A DNA stretch of 64,000 nucleotides from assembly GCA_020847975.1 (NCBI GenBank), contig JADLBD010000042.1, positions 124,001 through 188,000 of the forward strand, in the 5' to 3' direction. Both the position numbers and the translations under genes were made by a program. The notes under the pieces were generated by a model. That model saw only the letters and a list, made by a program, of their open reading frames with translations. It did not search any database and was not told the DNA's origin. Of the stretch, positions 8,801 to 16,347 are shown in pieces. This DNA comes from Bryobacterales bacterium. GTDB lineage: Bacteria; Acidobacteriota; Terriglobia; Bryobacterales; Bryobacteraceae. The stretch's first letter is position 1. The number at the start of each line of letters is the position of its first letter.

Positions 8801-10722
8801 CCGGCAACACAAACCGGAACTGGAGCATCGCAGAATACGATGCAGGCGCATACCAAGGCGTGCGCCTTGTAGTCGCTCGCGGTGGTGCGATTCTGGTCAA
8901 CCAGACGGCCGATGATGGAGAGAACAAGCTGCAGGTGACCGGCGACGGGAAGTTCAGTGGTGGCCTGTCGCTTGGGACACCGCTGTCGTCTTCAAATGGT
9001 GGCACCGGCGTTGCATCGTACACCAAGGGTGACTTGTTGGTGGCCACCGGGGCCTCAGCACTGGTGAAACTCGGCGTAGGCACCAATGGGCATGTGCTCC
9101 TTGCGGACTCCGCCGAAACAGCTGGCTTGAAGTGGAGGCAACTCGCATTCTCGGACTTGATCGGCTCTATCGCTCAGGCACAGTTGCCGGCGACGGCCAG
9201 TTTTGAAGCACTCACTATGGCTTCCTCCTCTCCGCTCCTCTTGATCCGCAACACCGGCGCAACGATGCTCGGTGGATTCGATATGGGATGGGGCGGCCAC
9301 CGGCAGTGGCTGTTCAGCGCGGGCGTTCCGAACAACACCAACGCGGCGCTCGCGTTCACTGAGTTCACAGACGACGTCTACCAGGGCGTTCGGATGATGA
9401 TCTTCAAGGGCGGCCGTGTGGCGATCGGAGCAACAACCGATGACGGTGCCAACATCCTGCAGGTGGCTGGCAATGTGAAGGTTACTGGTGCCTTGCACCT
9501 AACGACAGCGCTGGCCGCGGATCAGGGTGGCACTGGGCAATCCGCCTATACCAAAGGCGACATTCTGGTGGCCACCGGCGCGGCCTCGCTGGCAAAGCTA
9601 TCAGTGGGCGCCAATGGGGATGCACTTATTGCTGACTCCTCCCAGACTGGCGGAGTGAAGTGGGGCAAGCAGGCAATGGCGTTCAGCGATGTCGCGGGAT
9701 CAATTGCCAACAGCCAATTCCCCACGAATCCTGAGTTCGTGGGAGTACTCCGCGTAAACGACGCGGGCGCGCCCGAAATCATCGTCAACAACACCGGAAC
9801 GGCAAAGACGGCAACGTTCTCGATCTATGACGATGGCAACCGCGAATGGCTTTTCGGTACCGGACTTCCAACCAACACAAACCTCAATCTAAGCTTTGCC
9901 GAGTACAACGCGGGGACATATGCTGGCACGCGTATGGTGATCGCCCGTGGCGGGAACGTGCTGATTGGTTCGACCACCGACGATGGAGCGAACCGCCTGC
10001 AGGTCACCGGGAACCTGATGGTCCACGATGCGGATTTGTTCATCGATGCCAACAATACCGGCGACAACTGCCAGGCAATCTACTTCCGCAAGAAGGGCAA
10101 CGCCGGCGGCGGAACTGCGGTCCGCCAGTACGGCTATATGGCGAACATGTATTTCCAGGGCTGGGACGGCGCGCAGTACGCTATCGGTGCTCTCATTGAC
10201 GTCATGGGCGAAGAACTCTGGGACGGTTCGCATCGTGGCTGCACAATGCGCTTCTACAACGCCGCAGTTGGCGAATCGAGCGCCGCCGTGAGAATGGCGC
10301 TGTCGAAGTATGGCAACGTGCTCGTCGGCACGCTCGCTGACAGCGGCAGCGGAGAGAAACTGCAGGTTGCCGGCGACGGGCTGATCACAGGTGACATTGC
10401 CGTCAATGGCACCGCGACAATCCACACGTTGGTGCTGACGAACGCTCTCGGGGTCCTTTATGGAGGCACCGGCGCAAGCAGCGCCGCAGGTGCGCGAAGC
10501 AATCTGGGGGTCGATGCCGCAGGGGCAGTGTCAGAAGGCACGGTGGCACTCCCCCGTCGTACCTGGAACACCATCACGCTGAACGTTGTGACGAGCGTCT
10601 CTGGACCGGGAATCAGTTCTTCCAGCGGTCAATACACCTTTCTGATCCCGTCCGGCGGTGCAGAAGGCTCTATCGGCGTCGGTCCTACTGGCCGAATCAC
10701 AAGCTGGTCCAATCCAACTTGA
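5896..10722 (+). CDS. phage tail spike/fibre with pectate-lyase-like beta-helix
   Basis: The ORF opens at 5563, but the ATG at 5896 overlaps the upstream stop as ATGA and begins the recognisable protein (1608 aa). Residues ~25-130 carry the N-terminal signature of the pectate-lyase superfamily tail spikes (VDVKKMGARGD, NDSAAIQACIAAG, VYFPSGVYLL), followed by a right-handed beta-helix to about residue 550. Residues ~690-1380 hold four repeats beginning with a GGTG motif and KGDLLVA, then an NTN..LSFAEY block and a GGxVxIGxTTDDG..LQV block. A shorter fifth GGTG copy is near the end. No S74 peptidase (intramolecular chaperone) signature was seen at the C-terminus. It likely binds and possibly cleaves a surface polysaccharide of the host. 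Confidence 0.85.
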   Translation: MKRLIQTGPRATFTVPAAGGSVPGGWVDVKKMGARGDAKRLRVGIIEGTTTLTSSTGGLKGLEGKLIAITFEGGRFKTRVTSVLSQNQATIEDASPATFAEPGWANAVAGSNDSAAIQACIAAGRTVYFPSGVYLLWNDGIQINSELMGVKLTGVSTSGAVIEFCGDGPAIRLGSGSANTSHHHIENLYISITCAGPNAAGVYVTPSHYCRLTHSYINSQALYSFEEMEQVGLVLDGAGYEKSFGANFYWESNVIKGRFKRGVWMTAAKSGWGFNACVFQHGTIIWESLDPPSETAPSGYGFYGFHQEQGNQNLVTLVDCEHWDVGYLIGSYDNIFLGSRSEFCRTKGAVFEEGVLAEDGVTFIKTGGTYCRVLGGFHGEGIEDRTGTTQVWGSQSAGRVENHITGYAYLDTGMFLQPSSYLTWNGTSGASGIFWRADADSPTKFAIGDIGGVPQIWAGHSTCRVTAGSIESGSDILTISPYPGKTIDVEFAPEDVGKRVLVEKGINEKDALDTTIAEYLSPTQVRLAALAQNNVGERFVKFGTAAEWNAEIERTLLMHSQGNSGSIHLRIGTVNKAIVDSSGLQLLNSMRLTGNIGITWETLGGSAGLSWKTPNPDPEEPDIHQGHLLNTDDAFEIQSGTADTDRDLILNAEHVDAAIQMRHAGVAKAYVDANGLHAENLSVADVANIKTLQLTDPLAATEGGTGLGSYSKGDLIVAAGPMELTRQGVGTNGQFLMVDSSQETGLKWGALYDVTNPKFKGIVAIEDQSAPGLALRNMGTNYAGFVSFEHGFEREWYFGPGLPGAANRNLSIAEYDANVYVGPPRLVLFRGGNVAVGSETDSGHKLQVAGTLKVTGALSLNVALGVAEGGTGMASYLKGDLLVASAPAVLDRLPLGANGRFLIADSAQSVGMKWGTFADVVNPAFSGFLFVRDASSAGVAIDNTGSTYAVGLRLQHSGLDEWVVGQGMPGNTNRNWSIAEYDAGAYQGVRLVVARGGAILVNQTADDGENKLQVTGDGKFSGGLSLGTPLSSSNGGTGVASYTKGDLLVATGASALVKLGVGTNGHVLLADSAETAGLKWRQLAFSDLIGSIAQAQLPATASFEALTMASSSPLLLIRNTGATMLGGFDMGWGGHRQWLFSAGVPNNTNAALAFTEFTDDVYQGVRMMIFKGGRVAIGATTDDGANILQVAGNVKVTGALHLTTALAADQGGTGQSAYTKGDILVATGAASLAKLSVGANGDALIADSSQTGGVKWGKQAMAFSDVAGSIANSQFPTNPEFVGVLRVNDAGAPEIIVNNTGTAKTATFSIYDDGNREWLFGTGLPTNTNLNLSFAEYNAGTYAGTRMVIARGGNVLIGSTTDDGANRLQVTGNLMVHDADLFIDANNTGDNCQAIYFRKKGNAGGGTAVRQYGYMANMYFQGWDGAQYAIGALIDVMGEELWDGSHRGCTMRFYNAAVGESSAAVRMALSKYGNVLVGTLADSGSGEKLQVAGDGLITGDIAVNGTATIHTLVLTNALGVLYGGTGASSAAGARSNLGVDAAGAVSEGTVALPRRTWNTITLNVVTSVSGPGISSSSGQYTFLIPSGGAEGSIGVGPTGRITSWSNPT
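8000..10010 (+). repeat. four imperfect ~500-bp repeats in tail fibre gene
   Basis: Repeat units start near 8000, 8498, 8994 and 9518, each with a GGTG-encoding segment followed by KGDLLVA, and each ends with a G..LQV..KVTGAL-type segment. They are diverged at DNA level but keep the same order of blocks. A partial unit occurs near 10460. They look like fibre shaft modules duplicated in tandem. Confidence 0.75.
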
Positions 10723-10733
10723 GGAGGAGAATC

Positions 10734-11084
10734 ATGGAACCTGTAACAATCACGCTGGGCTTTGAAGCCCGCATCAACCTCGTGTCCGTTCTGGACGCCC
10801 AACAAGGCAACCTGGGGCAACTGCGCCTTCTCACCCGGATCGCCCACAAGATCGAGTTGTCGGAGGACCAGAAGACAGCGATTGGCTACGTTGTTGTTCC
10901 CCATCCGAGCGGAGCACAGCTACCGGCATGGAACCGAAATGCCGATTTGCCAGCGAAGGCTGTGAATTTATCCTGGGAAGAAGCACAGAAGCTGGCGGAA
11001 GTATTGGAGAACTGCCCATACTTTAAGAGAGCTGATTTGTCTTGGATTGAGCCAATCCTCACCGGATTCAATCGAGTGAAATGA
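10734..11084 (+). CDS. small phage protein of unknown function
   Basis: 116 aa from the ATG at 10734, which has a strong GAGGAGG ribosome binding site right after the fibre gene stop; the longer ORF start at 10719 has none. The sequence is soluble and mixed alpha/beta (IELSEDQKTAIGY, LSWEEAQKLAEVLENCPYF) with no membrane segment or enzyme motif that I recognise. It is the last gene of the tail operon and could be a fibre assembly factor or a lysis-region protein. No function can be assigned from the sequence. Confidence 0.7.
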   Translation: MEPVTITLGFEARINLVSVLDAQQGNLGQLRLLTRIAHKIELSEDQKTAIGYVVVPHPSGAQLPAWNRNADLPAKAVNLSWEEAQKLAEVLENCPYFKRADLSWIEPILTGFNRVK

Positions 11085-11565
11085 CTACTCTACGAGAATA
11101 ATGAGACCTGCATGTCGACCCGCCTACTCCTGACGATGGCATCCCTTCCCTCCCGCGGGTGCAATCCTCCGTTCCACCGACTCCCTCGGCTAACCTAACT
11201 AAGCTCCAAGGAGGTCCGTTGCGGACGACCAAAACACCGGCCCAGTCGTCGACTGCGGCCCGTACCAGACAATTGGCGGCCCGCTGGAGAACATGGCGAA
11301 CTTCCAGCACTTCAGGGACTGGGACAAGAACGGCAGTTGCCTTCGACCCGTTGGTCGAACAGATTCTCCTCGATCGAGCTGACAGTACAGTGATCAATCC
11401 ATGACACAGCGCAAACTTTCCCAAAGTGAGCCAGCGTGTGGCGTGTGGCAGCGCTCATTGGTCCAGCAAAGTCTCCCTCGGTGTGTCAGGATTCGTGCTG
11501 CTGTCCCAAAAGCAGATCCCTAATTCGCCGCCCGCTCTCAACGTGCACCATGTGCCAATGTGCAC
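11085..11565. other. gap after tail operon; possible gene remnant
   Basis: About 480 bp between the tail operon and the convergent kinase gene. The 81-aa ORF in the track (11159-11404) has arginine/serine-rich composition typical of an out-of-frame reading. A different frame from ~11198 to ~11382 reads as more natural protein (GPVVDCGPYQTIGGPLENM, FQHFRDWDKNGSC), but a stop lies directly upstream and no start codon is available. I take it as a possible degraded phage gene, at low confidence. No clear terminator was seen between the converging genes. Confidence 0.3.
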
Positions 11566-14500
11566 CTAGTTCGGTGAGGCCATCTCAGCCTTTTTCGTGG
11601 TCCAGGTCTGAGAACTCACTTGGTGCCATCCGGACAGTTTCGTAAAACCGGCCTGTGGACGCCATAGCACAACACCACCTGATACGTTTATTGCAACTGC
11701 GGAAGCATCCGGCGCCCAGTCCGTGTAGGATGTAAACTCATCTGGTGTTGCGTTATTCGGAAGACTGCCCGCACTTGTGGCTCTCCCACTTCTGGTATCG
11801 AGGAGCATCAAAGTACCATCGACCCTTAAAGCTGCAATCGTCTTTCCATCGGGCGAAATAGATGGCGCACGGTATTTCCCGGGCGGGCTGAGTCTCAGTA
11901 TGAACTGTGTCAAGTCAGGTACCCTGATGAGCAATAGCGACTCAAGAGTGTCGTCCTGGACGAGTACGAGATTGCCAAACCACTGGAACCATTCTGCGCA
12001 GCGCATATGGCTTTCAGTTGAAAAAAGAAAGCCGGCCTGTTGATTCTTCCAGTTCGGCGCGATGAGAGGAGTACGTTGACACTCGCCTTTCTCCATGGCG
12101 TAGTAACGTCGCTGAAACACTACGCCCTGTCCGTTCGGAGAAACCAATGATATCCAATTACCTCCCCAACGGTCCGGACGGGCTCCCGGACCAGGAAGCC
12201 ACGCATCGTCTAGTGTGGGGAACGGATAATCCACTTGGCCAACAGCTGTTCGTTCCGTTCGATCAACCAGGTCGATCACTTGGATTTGAAATCGACGGAT
12301 GCTTCTCGGGCCAAACTCACCGGCGACGGGAAATCGCGACATGCCGTCAGACCTTAAAAAGAAGACACTCCGCCCATCCAGGGTCAGATACACAAAAGGA
12401 AGAGCGATGTTTGTGGCTATCGGTTGATCCGAATTAAGAAGATAGAGGTCTCCCGATGCACCATACTCAAAGTTGTCTCTTCGCCCAACCGTATAAGCAA
12501 CAATCCCTGCAGGCGAGGCAGAGAACCAGTGCACCCGCGAGGAACTGTCTGATGTAAAGGTCAACTGAGTCTCAGCAAGTGACGTCGGGTCGAGTGACCA
12601 TAGGTCTCCGTCACGCATTCCCATCAGAACCGATCTGGCGGCTGGCGGCGCCCAGCCCAGGCCCTGGTCACGGATAATTCGTAGAGAGGTCATCGTATCC
12701 CTTATTCGTATTGGCGTTCGAGCCGCATCCGTAGAGACCGTCGGCTTAGGTGTCGGAACGGTAAGAGGAGGTCCATCGTCGGCGCGAAAGAGACGGCCCG
12801 CCATGAACAAACCCAATGGAGTCAACAACAGCAGAAGGACCACTTCTGCTAACTGAGAACGAATCATCGACCAAGGTTCGGTCTCGACCGTAAACTCAGA
12901 AGAAGTCACGCATTGGAGATTCGCAATCTCCCTGTTCCTTGCCGAGACGGCATCATGGAGTTCACGTGCGGATGCGTGCTCCATTTCGGGAGAGACTTGC
13001 CTGAGGTACTCTGCGGCGCATGTGGATGCGATCTGACTGGCAGTCTGCGGAGCAGGCACAGCATGGTCGGGCGGTAGCTGCCGCTTTGCCCATCTCTCGA
13101 TGTCGCCCCACAGCCACGATCTCCACGCAAGCGCAAGGCCGCCGGCTCCGAGTGCGACCAGTCCGGAGCAGAAGAGTGTCTTCAGGCTACTTGCCACTGT
13201 CGACAGGTCGCCCTGCCCTTTCTGCAGGGCGAAGCTGCCGAGTACGAATACCGCGAGCGCCCAAGCCCAGAAAACGAACTTCTCGCTTCCAAGCCATGGC
13301 ATATACACTGGCTCCACTAGGTCTCGAACCCGTCTCCATAGCAGTCCGCACTTGATGTGTCGCGCTTGATTGTGCAGGGCTTCCGCTTGACTACGATAGG
13401 TTACGAAACCGTTCTCACTGTAGTGGAAAAGCGCGAAACGCAAAGCCTGTACGGCGGTTACTGGAAGACCCGACAAGTCCTCCCTGCCATAGACGCGCTG
13501 CAACTCTGCTTTGGTCGTGTGAGAAAACTCCGTCCGGCGAAAGCCTGCTATTTCCGCCTCAAGGTCATGCCGAGGAGCGAGAATGAATTTGAGCGGAATG
13601 GAGGGATCCGAAGTGAACTCCTTGGCAGAATAGGGCACGCCAAGCGCAGCCAGTTCACGCGTGAACTGGCTGATTTCCCCGGCAAGCCGGCCGACTGAAT
13701 CTAGAGCGTCGCGTGAGGCAACTTGTGGCAAAGATGCTAATCGACCGGCCAGAGAGGGAGACGTCAAAGCACGAAGATGCTTGCCTCGATCCCACAGCAC
13801 TGCACACAATGCCGACGACGAATCAACAACATGCTTGACGTACTCGCGATCGAGACGAAAGCCCGCGATCGAAGGGTTCAGGCCGCCTTCACCGAGACGA
13901 GTGAGGACCAACGCTGTTGCGATGTCTCGATCATCCAAAGCCACATCCCGATCGATCTGCTCGTCGAGATCTGCGATCTTAAGTTCGTTCCGAATGTGAT
14001 GGCGCAACAACCCTTTGTAGAGAAGATCACGTGCCTCCGGCCACCGCTCGGCGCAACTCAAGTGAGAAGCCAAGCTCACCAAATCCCACTTCACGCCTCG
14101 ATATTCAAAGCCTTCATCGCGAGCTTTTGTTCCGTAGAAGTACCTCGGTGCCCTGCCTGCAAGGAAAGCGACAATTTCCTCGTGGCCCCATCGAAGCTGC
14201 CTGGAACTAGTGAGGAGCCCCTTCAAGAGGGGAATCCATACCGCTCTACCTGGGTTCTCCTCGCTTAACTCCACCATGCCCGCCCATATCCGATTCCTCG
14301 CGTAATCGAACTCAATCATGATGCTGTCGAACTTCTCTTGTACGGCAGCAGCATGGTCGGCGCGGCGAGCAATCTCTTCCGCAAAAACACCAGCGATTCG
14401 ATCGTAGGCATGGACGCCGTCAACCATCTCCTGTATGATTCGGCCCAAACTGAACCAGTCCCATTTCTCGAGCAAAGCATCGTTTCGAATATAGCGTCCA

Positions 14501-15156
14501 TAGGATTCCGGGGGGCTGTACAACTTTGTGCCGACGACTAGCGTGACGCCTCCTGTCTCAAGAGCCGAGACCGTACCATAATCGAGCAGTTTGAGGCGAA
14601 GTCCTCCTTCCTTTGTAGAGACGTGGATATTGTCCGGCTTAATATCGCGATGAGCGAGGCCTAGACTAGCGTGGAGGAAGTGAATTGCATTGCTCAGTTG
14701 TTCCAGCGCCGTGCGCACTTCGCCGTCGGAGGCGGGATGGTGAGAGTGATTCCATTCAGTTAACGTCTGTCCCTCAGCGAACTCATAGACCTCGATCCAC
14801 GCCTCTCCGTCGCCTTCGAAGTCATAGCACCGCAATAGGCTCGGGTGGTCGACGGCGAGGATTCTCTCGCGCAGCGTGGACAATTTGGCAAAGTAGTCCG
14901 GTCGTACGGTCGGATTGTGGAGGATCTTGACGAACACGGCCGCGGAGTCCGCCACGCGAACGCCCCGAAAGGCTCGGGCCTGGTTGCCGCTTCGCAGTTC
15001 TTCTACCAGCCGATACTGCCCATCTAGGATGAGCGCATCCGGAAGATAGTATCGACTCGGTCGCGCGAACCGCGAAGTGCCTTCCACGAAGACGGTACCC
15101 CGGTCGTCATCCAACCTGGTCTGGCGGTCATCGTTGGGCGTAGAATTTGTACTCAT
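11566..15156 (-). CDS. membrane Ser/Thr protein kinase with C-terminal TolB-like propeller
   Basis: 1196 aa from the ATG at 15156; the track start is a TTG 15 bp upstream. The ATG follows an AGGCGAG ribosome binding site and starts 11 bp after the FHA gene stop. Track-numbered residues ~53-330 form a Hanks-type kinase: K82 in VFVKIL, HRDIKPDN at ~174-181, and DYG instead of DFG near 197. The next ~300 residues are helical. Three hydrophobic segments lie near 632-650, 665-685 and 773-795, placing the kinase inside and the C-terminus outside. Residues ~830-1196 look like a TolB/WD40-type beta-propeller (SPDGKTIAALRVDGTLMLLD). It is the last gene of the five-gene minus operon. The adjacent FHA protein is the obvious candidate reader of its phosphorylation, though the substrate is unknown. 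Confidence 0.85.
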   Translation of the reverse strand: MSTNSTPNDDRQTRLDDDRGTVFVEGTSRFARPSRYYLPDALILDGQYRLVEELRSGNQARAFRGVRVADSAAVFVKILHNPTVRPDYFAKLSTLRERILAVDHPSLLRCYDFEGDGEAWIEVYEFAEGQTLTEWNHSHHPASDGEVRTALEQLSNAIHFLHASLGLAHRDIKPDNIHVSTKEGGLRLKLLDYGTVSALETGGVTLVVGTKLYSPPESYGRYIRNDALLEKWDWFSLGRIIQEMVDGVHAYDRIAGVFAEEIARRADHAAAVQEKFDSIMIEFDYARNRIWAGMVELSEENPGRAVWIPLLKGLLTSSRQLRWGHEEIVAFLAGRAPRYFYGTKARDEGFEYRGVKWDLVSLASHLSCAERWPEARDLLYKGLLRHHIRNELKIADLDEQIDRDVALDDRDIATALVLTRLGEGGLNPSIAGFRLDREYVKHVVDSSSALCAVLWDRGKHLRALTSPSLAGRLASLPQVASRDALDSVGRLAGEISQFTRELAALGVPYSAKEFTSDPSIPLKFILAPRHDLEAEIAGFRRTEFSHTTKAELQRVYGREDLSGLPVTAVQALRFALFHYSENGFVTYRSQAEALHNQARHIKCGLLWRRVRDLVEPVYMPWLGSEKFVFWAWALAVFVLGSFALQKGQGDLSTVASSLKTLFCSGLVALGAGGLALAWRSWLWGDIERWAKRQLPPDHAVPAPQTASQIASTCAAEYLRQVSPEMEHASARELHDAVSARNREIANLQCVTSSEFTVETEPWSMIRSQLAEVVLLLLLTPLGLFMAGRLFRADDGPPLTVPTPKPTVSTDAARTPIRIRDTMTSLRIIRDQGLGWAPPAARSVLMGMRDGDLWSLDPTSLAETQLTFTSDSSSRVHWFSASPAGIVAYTVGRRDNFEYGASGDLYLLNSDQPIATNIALPFVYLTLDGRSVFFLRSDGMSRFPVAGEFGPRSIRRFQIQVIDLVDRTERTAVGQVDYPFPTLDDAWLPGPGARPDRWGGNWISLVSPNGQGVVFQRRYYAMEKGECQRTPLIAPNWKNQQAGFLFSTESHMRCAEWFQWFGNLVLVQDDTLESLLLIRVPDLTQFILRLSPPGKYRAPSISPDGKTIAALRVDGTLMLLDTRSGRATSAGSLPNNATPDEFTSYTDWAPDASAVAINVSGGVVLWRPQAGFTKLSGWHQVSSQTWTTKKAEMASPN

Positions 15157-15167
15157 GCTCGCCTGTC

Positions 15168-15725
15168 TCAATTCGCTGAGTTCTCGCCGTGAAAGTACTC
15201 CTCAAGTGCACCACGGGCGCCGCCCGTCGATTTCGGTGGGTCCAGGTACACCGTCAACCCCCTGGTCCCTAGAATGAGAAGGCCGGGTGTGTCGATGGCT
15301 GCGGACTGGCCTGGGCCCATCTCACGTCCGTTCAGCACACAAGGACTTCCGCTCTTGCACAAATTGCGGACCCACCAGCGGCCACCTTCGCGATAGAGTT
15401 CCGCATGTTCACGCGCGGTGCTGAGATCCTCCCGGAACCGGTCCGTCGCGATATCACCATTTCGGCCGAGAATCCGCCGCTCAAATATCTCGTCTCGCCA
15501 CTGATCGATGGTTATGCCCAACCGTGCCTCAGCGAGATCTCCGTCCGGTCCAACATGGCACTCTATCTGATCCTTGTCGGCCGCATCCTCCGGCAGTACC
15601 TTTTGCTCGGACTCGGAGCCCACAGGAACGAGATTGCAGCAGTCGCGAGGACACTGTGGAGGACGTCGGAGACGCTTCGTAGCGGTTATGCCACAGCCTG
15701 GCACTGTGCATCTATAGAGGGTCAT
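15168..15725 (-). CDS. zinc-ribbon/FHA domain protein
   Basis: 185 aa. The N-terminus has a cysteine-rich zinc-ribbon-like stretch (YRCTVPGCG ... PPQCPRDCC). Residues ~85-165 match an FHA phosphothreonine-binding domain: RRILGRNGDIATD, then TAREHAEL in the position of the usual S-x-x-H, then GRWWVRNLCKSGSPCVLNG and a glycine-rich strand. The gene overlaps the upstream radical-SAM gene by 14 bp and lies 11 bp before the kinase gene, so all three should be made together. By analogy with kinase/FHA pairs in type VI and type VII secretion loci, it probably reads phosphorylation by the neighbouring kinase. The domain call is firm; the partner is inferred. Confidence 0.85.
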   Translation of the reverse strand: MTLYRCTVPGCGITATKRLRRPPQCPRDCCNLVPVGSESEQKVLPEDAADKDQIECHVGPDGDLAEARLGITIDQWRDEIFERRILGRNGDIATDRFREDLSTAREHAELYREGGRWWVRNLCKSGSPCVLNGREMGPGQSAAIDTPGLLILGTRGLTVYLDPPKSTGGARGALEEYFHGENSAN

Positions 15726-16341
15726 GTGTAAGACTCCCAGTAAACCCTGCTGTGCGAAGGGTCTGCTGAATGGTCACCAGAGCCTTTCCAGGCAGAACAC
15801 CAGCTAGCCGAACCGAGGTGCCATCAATCGCGACATTGACGGACCGAGCCCACAAGACTTCGGCGGTATATCGACGCTCCGCCAACGGGGACAGAATACG
15901 GATCTCCTGGTTCGAACTCCCAAATAGACAACCCTCCGTCCTTAGCCTGGCAATGTATGGGCCAGCGACAAGAACATCAATGTTGGCAATAATCGGGCCG
16001 AATCGTCGTCGAAGTTGCGACCATGTAAAACCGGAGTACACGAGCAGATCTCCAGGACAAACAGATCGAACGCCTTCGATCAGAGACATCAGCGGGGCAG
16101 GCTGCTCGAAAGGTTCGCCCCCCGAAATCGTAACGCCGTCGGCACACTGAAGCCAAGGCTTGATGGCCGCCAGCAGTGCCTCGACTGAAACCACGTGCTT
16201 CGGCTCGATATCCCACGTCTCAGGGACAATACAACCATCACATTTGATCGAACAGCCCTGAAGCCAGATCCCGACGCGATTTCCGTACCCGAGACTAGTG
16301 ACCGGGAAGTGGCAACGGTTAAGGCAGATCTTCTTGTTCAT
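15712..16341 (-). CDS. radical-SAM activase-like protein (4Fe-4S single-cluster domain)
   Basis: 209 aa. A CxxxCxxC cluster motif (GCSIKCDGC, ~29-37) is preceded by GNRVGIWLQ and followed by PETWD, the layout of NrdG/PFL-activase-type proteins. SGGEP near residue 94 matches the SAM-binding motif. The C-terminal ~70 residues (CLFGSSNQEIRILSPLAERR) are an extra, uncharacterised part. No nrdD or pyruvate formate-lyase gene lies nearby, so a role in glycyl-radical activation is not supported here. Its place between a ClpB-like ATPase and an FHA protein suggests it modifies a component of this locus. A strong AAGGAG site overlaps the upstream gene's stop. Confidence 0.8.
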   Translation of the reverse strand: MNKKICLNRCHFPVTSLGYGNRVGIWLQGCSIKCDGCIVPETWDIEPKHVVSVEALLAAIKPWLQCADGVTISGGEPFEQPAPLMSLIEGVRSVCPGDLLVYSGFTWSQLRRRFGPIIANIDVLVAGPYIARLRTEGCLFGSSNQEIRILSPLAERRYTAEVLWARSVNVAIDGTSVRLAGVLPGKALVTIQQTLRTAGFTGSLTHDPL

Positions 16342-16347
16342 GGCTCC

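Noticed and set aside
5896-10722. Tail fibre considered as the target of a diversity-generating retroelement
   Set aside because: No reverse transcriptase gene or template repeat was seen in the window, and the repeats are whole domains rather than a variable C-terminal segment.
15712-16341. Radical-SAM gene considered as nrdG for anaerobic ribonucleotide reduction
   Set aside because: No nrdD gene is nearby and the protein has an additional C-terminal region and conserved linkage to FHA/ClpB-type genes.
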